This document shows positions 42,159 to 50,260 of a stretch of 50,875 nt of DNA, one piece after another. The DNA is from an uncultured Lachnospiraceae bacterium (GTDB lineage: Bacteria > Bacillota > Clostridia > Lachnospirales > Lachnospiraceae), in contig CAMVRS010000008.1 in NCBI GenBank assembly GCA_947169935.1, positions 1 through 50,875 of the forward strand, read 5' to 3'. How positions within the stretch are numbered: the first letter of the stretch is position 1; each line of letters opens with the position of its first letter. The position numbers were made by a program, and so were the translations under genes. The notes below the pieces were generated by a model that searched no databases, had not been told where the DNA came from, and saw nothing but the letters and a program-made list of their open reading frames with translations.

Positions 42159-43000
42159 CATACTCTGCAGCTGCAGCTGATGCGGCAGGAAGACTGGAAG
42201 CCTCGGGCGTGCCTGAGGCAAAGGAGAATGCGCTTCTGCTGCTTGAATACGTCTGCGGCAGCAGGCGGCAGGATATTTATCTGAACCCCGGCCAAATACT
42301 GAGTGCGGAAGAGACAGAGCGTTTTGATAAGCTGGTAAAAGCAAGACAGGAGCGCATACCCCTGCAGCAGCTGACGGGAAAAGCTTATTTCATGGGGCTT
42401 GAGTTTACTGTTGATGAAAACGTCCTTATCCCCCGACAGGATACGGAGATACTGGTGGAGCGGGTCCTAAAGGACGGCGCAGAAGGGAAAAGGCTGCTGG
42501 ATATGTGTACCGGCAGCGGCTGTATCCCGGTAAGCCTGGCTGTGCATGCACAGGTTGCAGCGGCAGCAGCCTGCGATATTTCGGCGGCTGCATTAAAGGT
42601 GGCACGCAGGAATGCAGCAGATAATAAAGCGGATATAGCTTTTTATGAGGGCGATATGTTTGACGCCCTGCCTTCTGAAATTAAGGGGAGCTTTGATATC
42701 ATCACTTCAAATCCGCCGTATATAAGGCGCGGTGATATAGCGGGGCTGATGCCGGAAGTTAAGGATCACGAACCAACATGTGCGTTGGACGGAGGCGAAG
42801 ACGGCCTGATCTTTTACAGGCGGATAGCAGCTGAGGCAGGCGTATGGCTAAAGCCCGGCGGCCGTATCTATATGGAGATAGGATATGACCAGGGAGAGGA
42901 TGTAACAGCTATATTTGCTGCTTTAGGATACAAAGATACAGAGGTTATTAAAGATCTGGCAGGGCTCGACAGGGTGGTCTGCTGCTGTTATGAGTCATAA
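42155..43000 (+). CDS. prmC: release factor glutamine methyltransferase
   Basis: This SAM-dependent enzyme methylates the Gln of the GGQ motif in release factors. The product is 281 residues. An N-terminal helical domain (VPEAKENALLLLEYVCG) precedes the Rossmann domain with LLDMCTGSGCIPVSLA. The catalytic SNPPYI has NPPY at 186-189. GTG 42155 is preferred: it overlaps the DUF1385 stop by 4 bases and follows GGGG. An in-frame ATG at 42140 is possible. Its substrate, release factor 1, is encoded 16 bp downstream. Confidence 0.95.
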   Translation: MTYSAAAADAAGRLEASGVPEAKENALLLLEYVCGSRRQDIYLNPGQILSAEETERFDKLVKARQERIPLQQLTGKAYFMGLEFTVDENVLIPRQDTEILVERVLKDGAEGKRLLDMCTGSGCIPVSLAVHAQVAAAAACDISAAALKVARRNAADNKADIAFYEGDMFDALPSEIKGSFDIITSNPPYIRRGDIAGLMPEVKDHEPTCALDGGEDGLIFYRRIAAEAGVWLKPGGRIYMEIGYDQGEDVTAIFAALGYKDTEVIKDLAGLDRVVCCCYES

Positions 43001-43015
43001 AAGGGAGAAAGAAAT

Positions 43016-44092
43016 ATGTTCGGACAATTAGAAGATATAGAGCGCAGATTTGAGGAAGTCTTAAACGAGCTTTCGGAGCCCGGTACTACAGGCGACCAGA
43101 AGCGCTTTCAGAAACTTATGAAGGAGCAGGCGGATCTTACGCCTCTTGTGGAGACTTACAGGGAATATAAGAAGTCGAAGCAGGATGCGGAAGACGCCAT
43201 AAGCATGCTCGAAGAGGAGAAGGATCCCGAGATGCGTGAGATGCTTAAAGAAGAGCATTCCGCAGCGAAGGAAAAAGAAGCTAAGCTTGAAGAAAAGCTT
43301 AAAGTATTGCTGCTGCCTAAGGATCCCAATGACGATAAGGATGTGGTGGTGGAGATACGTGCCGGCGCAGGCGGAGATGAAGCAGCCCTTTTTGCTGCAG
43401 AGCTTTACCGCATGTATGCGCATTTTGCAGAAAGCCGCCACTGGAAGACGGAGCTGGTTAACGTGGATGAGACCGGCATTGGCGGTATGAAGGAAGTGGA
43501 ATTTATAGTAAGCGGCACAGGAGCGTATTCCGTGCTTAAGTACGAGAGCGGAGTTCATCGTGTACAGCGTGTGCCGGAAACAGAGAGCGGCGGACGCATT
43601 CATACTTCCACGGCTACGGTGGCTGTTATGCCGGAGGCAGAGGATGTGGAAGTCCAGATAGACGAAAAGGATATAAGGATCGACGTAATGCGTGCATCCG
43701 GTAACGGCGGTCAGTGCGTCAATACCACAGACTCCGCAGTAAGACTTACCCATTATCCTACCGGTATAGTTATCTATTCACAGACGGAGAAGAGCCAGAT
43801 ACAGAATAAGGAGAAGGCTTTTGCCCTGCTTCGCGCAAAGCTTTACGATCTGGAGTGTCAGAAGGCTCATGACGCCGAGGCGGATCTGCGCCGCAGCCAG
43901 ATAGGCACCGGAGACCGTTCGGAGAAGATAAGGACTTATAACTTCCCCCAGGGAAGAGTAACAGACCACCGCATAGGCCTTACACTTTATAAGATAGACA
44001 AGGTAATGAACGGTGACCTGCAGGAGATAATCGACGGATGTATTACGGCGGACCAGGCCGCAAAACTCCTTAAGATGGGGGAGAGCGCATAA
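43016..44092 (+). CDS. prfA: peptide chain release factor 1
   Basis: RF1 recognises UAA and UAG and triggers peptide release. The product is 358 residues, full length. The catalytic GGQ is at 231-233 in [40 protein letters not shown] lies in the region carrying the RF1 recognition tripeptide. GAAAAGAGAAAG-like purine-rich sequence with GGGAGAAAG precedes the ATG. It follows prmC, which methylates Q233. Confidence 0.97.
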   Translation: MFGQLEDIERRFEEVLNELSEPGTTGDQKRFQKLMKEQADLTPLVETYREYKKSKQDAEDAISMLEEEKDPEMREMLKEEHSAAKEKEAKLEEKLKVLLLPKDPNDDKDVVVEIRAGAGGDEAALFAAELYRMYAHFAESRHWKTELVNVDETGIGGMKEVEFIVSGTGAYSVLKYESGVHRVQRVPETESGGRIHTSTATVAVMPEAEDVEVQIDEKDIRIDVMRASGNGGQCVNTTDSAVRLTHYPTGIVIYSQTEKSQIQNKEKAFALLRAKLYDLECQKAHDAEADLRRSQIGTGDRSEKIRTYNFPQGRVTDHRIGLTLYKIDKVMNGDLQEIIDGCITADQAAKLLKMGESA

Positions 44093-44095
44093 ACA

Positions 44096-44992
44096 GTGGA
44101 GACTAATGCTAAAAAAAGAAAATGGAATACGCTGGATGTTCTTGAAGCGATCAAGGACATTCTTATTATTCTTACCATAACCTGCTTTGCAATAGCGGGG
44201 ATCGCTACCATAAAGCAGAGTATAGACAAGAAGAGAAACCGCGAGGAAACCGATGAACTGAGGCGCAGGGTAGCTGCTGCTGAGGAGGTTGTTGTAAGCG
44301 TTTCGGATAATGTGGCGGTGGCCGCGATTCCCGAAGAGGGTGATGAAGAAGTGGTTGTTATACCTGAACCCGTGATGCTATCGGGGTATCAGGCTCTGCA
44401 CGCCGATAACAGTGATCTTGCAGGCTGGATCAGGGTAGATGATACAAAGATCGATTACCCTGTGATGCAGACTTTCGGCGATAACGGCTGGTATTATCTG
44501 GATAAGAGTTTCAGCAAGACCAAGAATTCGAACGGAAGCCTTTTTGCTGATCCGGATTGTGTGATAGGCAGCGGTACGAAGAAATATGATTATCAGGACG
44601 GTACGCATCCCTCTACCAATATCATTATATACGGCCACAGGATGAATAACGGCGATATGCTGGGCGGACTTGGAAAATATCTTGATAAGGATTATGGGAT
44701 GGCCCATAATATCATATGTTTTGATTCCTTATACGAGCACAGGAAATATGAGCTTATAGCGGTCTTTAAATCAAAGATATTCTATACAGACGAAGAAGTG
44801 TTTAAGTATTATCAGTTTACAGAAGCGGCTACGAAGGAAGAATTCGAAACATCATATCAGGCCATAAAGGATATGGCTGTGTATGATACCGGTCTGGAAG
44901 CTCAGTGGGGAGATGAATTCATAACGCTTTCCACCTGTGACCGCTGGACCGCAAACGGAAGACTGGTGGTAGTTGGAAAGCGCGTAGAATAA
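44096..44992 (+). CDS. srtB: class B sortase
   Basis: This is a membrane-bound cysteine transpeptidase that attaches proteins to the cell wall. The product is 298 residues. A cytoplasmic N-terminus is followed by one transmembrane helix (about 20-38), an extracytoplasmic linker with coiled tendency, and the sortase domain. Catalytic residues: His in YGHRMNN (near 180), Cys in LSTCDRW (near 280) and Arg in NGRLVVVGKR. The class B layout is seen in AGWIRVDDTKIDYPVMQ. It starts at GTG 3 bases after the prfA stop. No sortase substrate (LPxTG/NPxTN) gene is adjacent. Confidence 0.92.
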   Translation: METNAKKRKWNTLDVLEAIKDILIILTITCFAIAGIATIKQSIDKKRNREETDELRRRVAAAEEVVVSVSDNVAVAAIPEEGDEEVVVIPEPVMLSGYQALHADNSDLAGWIRVDDTKIDYPVMQTFGDNGWYYLDKSFSKTKNSNGSLFADPDCVIGSGTKKYDYQDGTHPSTNIIIYGHRMNNGDMLGGLGKYLDKDYGMAHNIICFDSLYEHRKYELIAVFKSKIFYTDEEVFKYYQFTEAATKEEFETSYQAIKDMAVYDTGLEAQWGDEFITLSTCDRWTANGRLVVVGKRVE

Positions 44993-44995
44993 GAC

Positions 44996-45931
44996 TTACA
45001 TTCTTGCCAGAGATATGCCATAGGGATTCAAGGCATCCCTGTGGCTTTTTTTGATGGTATCCCTGTATTTTGTGGGAGTAGTGCCCATAAATTTCCTGAA
45101 GATGCGGTTATAATAACTGGCGTTGTTAAAGCCTACGGCATCTGCGAGACTCTGCATGGTATCGGCGGAGGAATCGCTGTGCTGCATGCGTTTGGCGGAT
45201 TCATAGATGCGGTGGGTCAGCAGATAATCAAAGGGTGAGCCGCCGGTGCTGCGCTTAAAGCAGCGGCAGCATTCGCTCCTGCTTACATGTATGCTGTTTG
45301 CTATATCGTCCAGGGTTATAGCCTTTGAGAAGTGGGTATGGATGTAATCCATTGCATCCTTTACACGCTGCTCGTCCGTAAGTGAATGGTCATTCTCTTT
45401 TATCTGGTCGCCCGCATTCTCCAGCAATTTAAGCCATAATGCGCATAAAAGACTTTTGGTCTGCAGCTCATAGCCGTAGGCCTTGTTCAGATTTGCCTCC
45501 AGTATGGTATCTACGTTTTCCAGTGCCCGGTGTCCGTAGGGGTCGTCACGTTTTAGGATCATGCAGGGCAGGGCTGCGGAGTCCGTAAGAGGAGTGTAAT
45601 ACTTTGCTGCCAGAAAAGAATCATCTTTCTCAAACAGATATGCCGGATGGAAGAGTATGGAGAGGATCACGCATTCCTTATCGTCAGCAGGCTTTATGGA
45701 ATGCAGGCGGCCCTGGTTGATCCATATGGCGCTGCCTTCCTTAAGCGTATATTCCTCTTCACCTATCTGGAATATGGCGCTGCCGGTCCTGAGCAGATCT
45801 ATCTCCATGGCGTCGTGCCAGTGCGTACGCACACTGTTCATAAACATCCTGTGCATGTCCACATAGTAGACCCCCACAGGATAGTCCATATTCGTATGTT
45901 CATAATAGTATTCGAAATTATCTTTAGCCAT
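44996..45931 (-). CDS. AraC-family transcriptional regulator with cupin sensor
   Basis: The product is 311 residues. The N-terminal cupin (about 30-110) has THWHDAMEIDLLRTG and EGSAIWINQGRLHSI, the usual ligand-binding jelly roll. The C-terminal double helix-turn-helix (about 200-298) has ITLDDIANSIHVSRSECCRCFKR and AVGFNNASYYNRIFRKFMG. Such proteins mostly regulate carbohydrate or stress genes; no sugar operon is adjacent. AGGAGT precedes the ATG at 45931. It is convergent with the sortase gene. Confidence 0.93.
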   Translation of the reverse strand: MAKDNFEYYYEHTNMDYPVGVYYVDMHRMFMNSVRTHWHDAMEIDLLRTGSAIFQIGEEEYTLKEGSAIWINQGRLHSIKPADDKECVILSILFHPAYLFEKDDSFLAAKYYTPLTDSAALPCMILKRDDPYGHRALENVDTILEANLNKAYGYELQTKSLLCALWLKLLENAGDQIKENDHSLTDEQRVKDAMDYIHTHFSKAITLDDIANSIHVSRSECCRCFKRSTGGSPFDYLLTHRIYESAKRMQHSDSSADTMQSLADAVGFNNASYYNRIFRKFMGTTPTKYRDTIKKSHRDALNPYGISLARM

Positions 45932-45961
45932 ACTCCTATTATATCATGCAGTGTCAATGGT

Positions 45962-46031
45962 GAGGACGCGGGGACGGGGCTATTGTCCTCATGCTTTCTA
46001 TTATGGCGTATCGCATCAGGCCTGCGTCCCC
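45962..46031. repeat. REP-like palindromic element (degenerate)
   Basis: GGGGACG (45970-45976) pairs with CGTCCCC (46025-46031), and GAGGAC (45962-45967) pairs with GTCCTC (45985-45990), between the AraC gene and the ABC operon. The GGGGACG core is shared with the better preserved element at 50162-50252. Confidence 0.6.
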
Positions 46032-46070
46032 CAAATACTTTTCGCTGTTTATGGAGCTAAAAAATTATGC

Positions 46071-46107
46071 TTGACACACTGTATATAACTGTATATGCTG
46101 TGTATAT
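46071..46107 (+). promoter_or_regulatory. promoter and putative operator of the YtrA-type ABC operon
   Basis: TTGACA (46071-46076), 17-bp spacer, TATGCT (46094-46099). Three GTATAT copies at 46081, 46091 and 46102 recur about once per helical turn across the promoter. They are likely binding sites for the operon's own GntR/YtrA regulator (inference). Confidence 0.65.
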
Positions 46108-46123
46108 AGCGGAGGTAAAAAGT

Positions 46124-47038
46124 ATGGAAACGTTATTCAGTTGCAGGGGATTAACAAAGATATTGAACGGATTTACTTTGAAGGATATCAGCTTTGATGT
46201 GGAGACCGGGAGTGTACTGGGAGTGGTGGGAAGGAACGGATCCGGAAAGACCACGATGCTGAGATGCCTGCTGGGGAGTTACCGGACTGATCAGAATGAG
46301 GGTGAGGGCGGAGATATAGTGCTGGACGGCAGGCATTATATCCGCGATGTTAAGGATTACCGGAAGGATATAGCATATGTGATGCAGTCGGTGCCCTTTG
46401 CAACAACCATGAAGGCTGCGCAGGTGGGAGAGATGTACGGATACTTCTACAGGGGCTTTGATCAGAATAAATATAAAGAGCTTCTTAAAAAGTACGAGAT
46501 TCCTAATGGACAGACGATAGCGGTCTTCTCCGAAGGACAGAAGATGAGAATGCAGTTTGCATTTGCACAGTCATATGAAGCTAAGCTGTATATAATGGAT
46601 GAGCCTGTGGGAAATCTGGATGTGGAATTCCGTGACAGTGTATATGACATGATAAGGGAACTGACAGCCGGAGAAGAAAAGGCAGTTATCTTATCAAGCC
46701 ATCTGGTCACGGAACTGGAGAGGATAGCGGATAAGCTCCTGTGGATCAGGAAAACGGGAGATGTAAGCAGAGTGAGTTATCTGGGGAACATGGATGATCT
46801 GAAAGAACAGTACCGCCTGCTGAGTACGGGGCTGGATAAAGAGGGGCTGATAAAGGCGGGTATATCTGAAGAGATGATAGCGGGATACAGGTTGAGGAGT
46901 AATCATAATGAGTACCTTTTATGGGACAGCAAAGGGAAGATAGAAAAAAGCCTGCCGGCAGAACTGGTAAAGGACATAAGATACGCAGATCTGAATGAGA
47001 TCATGTACTATGTGGAGAAGGAGGAAGACGATGAGTGA
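46124..47038 (+). CDS. ABC transporter ATP-binding protein (YtrB-like)
   Basis: The product is 304 residues. Walker A is GRNGSGKTT (near 39), Q-loop YVMQSVPF, Walker B LYIMDEPVGNLD and H-loop SSHLV. The signature is FSEGQKMR in place of LSGGQ, a variation common in YtrB-type exporters. A C-terminal extension of about 90 residues follows. GGAGG before ATG 46124 sets the start; an in-frame ATG at 46067 would lie upstream of the -35. First gene of a five-gene operon with a membrane protein, a GntR regulator, a second ATPase and a second membrane protein. Confidence 0.92.
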   Translation: METLFSCRGLTKILNGFTLKDISFDVETGSVLGVVGRNGSGKTTMLRCLLGSYRTDQNEGEGGDIVLDGRHYIRDVKDYRKDIAYVMQSVPFATTMKAAQVGEMYGYFYRGFDQNKYKELLKKYEIPNGQTIAVFSEGQKMRMQFAFAQSYEAKLYIMDEPVGNLDVEFRDSVYDMIRELTAGEEKAVILSSHLVTELERIADKLLWIRKTGDVSRVSYLGNMDDLKEQYRLLSTGLDKEGLIKAGISEEMIAGYRLRSNHNEYLLWDSKGKIEKSLPAELVKDIRYADLNEIMYYVEKEEDDE

Positions 47039-47705
47039 ATATATCAGGGAAGAAATGATAAAGTTTAAATATCATCCGATATTTATCCTGACAAGACTTT
47101 TGATGCTGGCGGTACTCATAGCGGTATCATATGCGGGATGGGGCGCAATGTTGTTTGCTTCAGCCTGGTCTGTAGGCTTTGTATATTCAACGGAGACTGA
47201 GAGCATGCTGCCGCTTACGGATGCGGAAGTGATAAAGAGAAAGCATTTCAGGATAAACATGATATGGCTGAGATATCTGATCTTCGGACTTATCGCTTGT
47301 GCAGTGAATTATGTGATGATATTAAAAGATGTATCGGTCTGGGATATAGGGTTTGCACCTATGACAGAAAAACCTTTTATAGTGATTTCCTTCTTTATCC
47401 TGCAGATGGTGTTTATTTATAACGCTCTGCTTTCGGTAATGGTACCTGATCATACGAACAAATTCAGCGCAGCGCTTAAGAATGCTTTTAAAAATGATCT
47501 GATATCCGTACTTTCGGGCATAGTGTTCTTTACATATGCGGTAGATCTGACATTGAGTAAAAATAGAACTCTGATCATTGAAGGAAATGAGTTTATACAC
47601 TGTGCGATACTGCTTGCAGCAGCGGTATTGATGGGCATAGGAATATTCAAAAAGATAAAGGATTGGAAAGTTACAGACTATGTGGCGGAAGGGAGAAGGT
47701 TATGA
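47031..47705 (+). CDS. ABC transporter membrane subunit (YtrC/D-like)
   Basis: The product is 224 residues, with about six hydrophobic helices starting near residues 17, 38, 80, 118, 155 and 190. There is no sequence motif beyond hydrophobicity. GAAGGAGG precedes the ATG, which overlaps the preceding ATPase gene by 8 bases. It is presumably the permease partner of the YtrB-like ATPase. The substrate is unknown; related YtrA-controlled systems respond to cell-wall-active agents (family knowledge). Confidence 0.8.
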   Translation: MSEYIREEMIKFKYHPIFILTRLLMLAVLIAVSYAGWGAMLFASAWSVGFVYSTETESMLPLTDAEVIKRKHFRINMIWLRYLIFGLIACAVNYVMILKDVSVWDIGFAPMTEKPFIVISFFILQMVFIYNALLSVMVPDHTNKFSAALKNAFKNDLISVLSGIVFFTYAVDLTLSKNRTLIIEGNEFIHCAILLAAAVLMGIGIFKKIKDWKVTDYVAEGRRL

Positions 47706-48073
47706 ATATAAAAGTACTTACGAAAAGCGGCCTGCCGATATATGAACAGATCGAGCGGCAGATAAAAGATACGATAGTTTCCGGAGAACTTAAGGAAAAC
47801 GATGCACTGCCATCCATAAGGGCTCTGGCGGCAGACCTTAAGATAAGTGTGATCACCATAAAACGTGCCTATGAAGACCTGGAGAAAGAAGGAATGATCT
47901 ATTCCGTGCAGGGGAAAGGGTTCTTTGTAGATAATCCGGATCTGCAGTATATGAAAGAAAAGAAAACACTGGGACTTGAGGAACGCCTTTCGGAATGGGT
48001 GAGCGGAGCCAAGGAGAGCGGGATGAGCCTGGAAGAAGCAACGGATATGCTCACGATCCTGTGGGAAGGATAA
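47702..48073 (+). CDS. GntR-family regulator, YtrA subfamily
   Basis: The product is 123 residues. An N-terminal winged helix (about 5-75) has GLPIYEQIERQIKDTIVSG, NDALPSIRALAADLKIS and IKRAYEDLEKEGMIYSVQGKG-type sequence. It is followed by a short C-terminal helical dimerisation segment, as in YtrA, with no ligand domain. ATGA overlap with the previous stop (47702-47705). Probably represses its own operon through the repeated GTATAT sites at 46081-46107 (inference). Confidence 0.93.
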   Translation: MNIKVLTKSGLPIYEQIERQIKDTIVSGELKENDALPSIRALAADLKISVITIKRAYEDLEKEGMIYSVQGKGFFVDNPDLQYMKEKKTLGLEERLSEWVSGAKESGMSLEEATDMLTILWEG

Positions 48074-48085
48074 GGGGATGACAAT

Positions 48086-48808
48086 ATGATAGAAGCTAAG
48101 AATATAAGTTTTAAATATGGCGGCAACAGTAAGTTTAAGGTTGATGATCTGTCGCTCACCGTGGAAGAAGGCATGATGAGCTGCCTGATAGGTAAGAACG
48201 GCTGCGGTAAGACTACCGTGTTAAAGCTGCTGTACGGTATGCTGACTCCGGCGTCAGGGGCTGTATATGTTGACGGAAAAAAGTTATGCGGTAAAACGCT
48301 TGCGGAGTATCATGAAAACGTTGCATTTGTAGGAGATAATAACTGGTGTGATAAAGACAGGACTCTGGAGCATAATGTGGAACTGCTGTCCTTTTTATAT
48401 CCCTCATTTGACAGGGAGTACTTTGATAAGCTGCTTAAGAAAGCCGGGATCGGTGACAAGGATGATAAAACAGTTGGATCATTTTCTACAGGTGAAGCGG
48501 TAAAGGCAGAAATAAGCTTCGCACTGGCCAGAAGGCCCAAACTTGTGATAATGGATGAACCGCTGGCAAATCTGGATCCCGTATATAAGACTGATATCCT
48601 GGAACTGCTGCAGGATGCGGTATCCGAAAATAATATGGGGATACTTTTAAGTACGCATCTGCTGGATGAGATAGAGGATATAACGGATAAGATCTACATA
48701 ATGGAAAAAGGGAAGATCACAAAGAGCGGTGACAGATTTGAACTGCTGGGGGATGATGAGGGTACGAAACTACGTGATATTGCAAAGGAAAAAGATTCTT
48801 CGGGCTGA
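48086..48808 (+). CDS. second ABC transporter ATP-binding protein
   Basis: The product is 240 residues. Walker A is GKNGCGKTT (near 37), Walker B LVIMDEPLANLDP, H-loop STHLLDE; the signature is FSTGEAVKAE, again non-canonical. AAGGGGATG-type ribosome site. The final codons (KDSSG, stop at 48806-48808) are read from an inverted copy of the intergenic repeat, so the original C-terminus was probably altered by that element. It likely pairs with the membrane protein at 48932. Confidence 0.9.
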   Translation: MIEAKNISFKYGGNSKFKVDDLSLTVEEGMMSCLIGKNGCGKTTVLKLLYGMLTPASGAVYVDGKKLCGKTLAEYHENVAFVGDNNWCDKDRTLEHNVELLSFLYPSFDREYFDKLLKKAGIGDKDDKTVGSFSTGEAVKAEISFALARRPKLVIMDEPLANLDPVYKTDILELLQDAVSENNMGILLSTHLLDEIEDITDKIYIMEKGKITKSGDRFELLGDDEGTKLRDIAKEKDSSG

Positions 48809-48848
48809 CGCCCTCAGAATGACACTGAGAGGTCATCCTGAGCGAAGC
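48792..48848. repeat. inverted pair of GTCATCCTGAGCG-family repeats overlapping a gene end
   Basis: A minus-orientation copy (48792-48823, with GGGCTGACGCCC at its centre) faces a truncated plus copy (48832-48848). The first includes the last codons and stop of the ABC ATPase gene. A further short hairpin, GGAAATC-ttt-GATTTCC (48863-48879), follows. Confidence 0.85.
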
Positions 48849-48931
48849 AAATAAGTGAGATAGGAAATCTTTGATTTCCGTTATCGAACTTATGCCGGAG
48901 CTGGATCTTATCAAAGAGGAGATTAAGCGCT

Positions 48932-50152
48932 ATGAATAAAATGAAGAGATTCCACAAATACATAAGCAAACTGAACAGGGAACGCATAGGCTGGATAATA
49001 ATATGGATAACAGCGATGCTGAGCATGCCCTTAAACGGAAACGGATCAGGAGAAGACTTAAGCGGTATGTTTACTGTAAGCAGCATCATACTTATCTTCA
49101 TCGCAGCAATGGATTACGTGGATAAGTATCTGGATATAGATGAGCCTGATTGGGATTGCGGTATTTTTACTGCGATATACGGAGGGATGAACGGAAGATT
49201 TGAGATACTGATGCACAGTCACAGTTTTGATACAGGCTCATATTTTAAAATCCTGATGACAGGAATGATACCCATGCAGATTATAACGATAGTGTATCTT
49301 GCAGTGCTCAGATTCTTTGATCTGATCGCGGCCGATGTGGTGGTATTCCCGGCTTTGGCAACGGTACTGATCCCGCCTGTAGTGGTTTTATTAAGAGCTT
49401 TCAGGTTTCAGTATCTTCTTATGCATGACCGCAGTACCGGCTCACTGGTATTGAGAGGCATAGTTATATCTCTGTATGGCATGGCACGGCTGCTTATATT
49501 TGCAATAGTCTTCATACTTATGATGTTTATAGGTTTTTCGGCGATCACCCAGGATCTGGTCATGCGCGGCATTGCGGATAATGAAGTGGCCAGCAGTATG
49601 GTATCGAGTGGTCCGGCATTTATACTTGCGATAATCGGAGATATAATACTCTGTTATATCATTAATAACGGACTGGGTGGGGGAAAAAGACACAGGAAGC
49701 TCCGCGTGGCAGCATTGATATGCGCGCTTGTGCTGATCCTGACCGGCACCGGGATATACCTCTATCAGAGCGTTTACAACAATGTCATATTAAGAGAGGA
49801 TAGTGTAAGCGTAAGACGTAACGGGAATATAACGGAATATACTCTTGATGATGTGCAGTCATACCGTGTATATGCGGAGAGAAACGAATCATTCCAGATC
49901 GAGTTGTACTTTAAAGATGGAAAAAGCCAGAGACTGATCCTTGATTCTTCGGAAGATACAAATGCATGGCGCGATAAGTATTTCAGCTATTATAATTATG
50001 CTGCGGAGCTTGTACAAAAGCTTAATGAACGCGGAATAAACGGCAGGCTGGAGGATCAGGCCGTACTTAATAAGATAGTAAGTACGAATCTTGATCCACG
50101 CTGTGCGGAGGGCTACAGGATAATAGAGCAGCTGACGGAAGCCGGGCATTGA
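48932..50152 (+). CDS. membrane protein, probable ABC permease partner
   Basis: The product is 406 residues. About six to seven transmembrane helices lie in the first 280 residues (starting near 20, 45, 105, 135, 175, 225 and 265). They are followed by an extracytoplasmic C-terminal domain of about 125 residues with beta-strand character (NITEYTLDDVQSYRVYAE, QIELYFKDGKSQRLIL). AAAGAGGAG lies about 9 bases upstream. It follows the second ATPase gene and the repeat pair. No substrate can be inferred. Confidence 0.78.
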   Translation: MNKMKRFHKYISKLNRERIGWIIIWITAMLSMPLNGNGSGEDLSGMFTVSSIILIFIAAMDYVDKYLDIDEPDWDCGIFTAIYGGMNGRFEILMHSHSFDTGSYFKILMTGMIPMQIITIVYLAVLRFFDLIAADVVVFPALATVLIPPVVVLLRAFRFQYLLMHDRSTGSLVLRGIVISLYGMARLLIFAIVFILMMFIGFSAITQDLVMRGIADNEVASSMVSSGPAFILAIIGDIILCYIINNGLGGGKRHRKLRVAALICALVLILTGTGIYLYQSVYNNVILREDSVSVRRNGNITEYTLDDVQSYRVYAERNESFQIELYFKDGKSQRLILDSSEDTNAWRDKYFSYYNYAAELVQKLNERGINGRLEDQAVLNKIVSTNLDPRCAEGYRIIEQLTEAGH

Positions 50153-50161
50153 ATTCAACCG

Positions 50162-50252
50162 GGGGACGGTTCTGCGGTTGGTCAGTATTTACAGGCATTT
50201 GAGCAATCAAAGGGACGGTTTCCGGGCCGAAATCAACCGGAGAACCGTCCCC
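50162..50252. repeat. REP-like element with long imperfect stem
   Basis: GGGGACGGTTCT plus CGGTTG (50162-50173, 50175-50180) pair with CAACCG plus AGAACCGTCCCC (50234-50239, 50241-50252): 18 paired bases interrupted by one mismatch. The loop includes another GGGACGGTTTCC. It lies between convergent genes. Such GGGGACGG...CCGTCCCC sequences are typical of repeats mobilised by RAYT/IS200-type transposases in clostridia (recollection); no transposase is present. Confidence 0.8.
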
Positions 50253-50260
50253 TGATCGTT

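Noticed and set aside
46500-48530. ABC ATPases as pseudogenes because of non-LSGGQ signatures
   Set aside because: Walker A, Walker B and H-loops are intact, and variant signatures are usual in YtrB-type ATPases.
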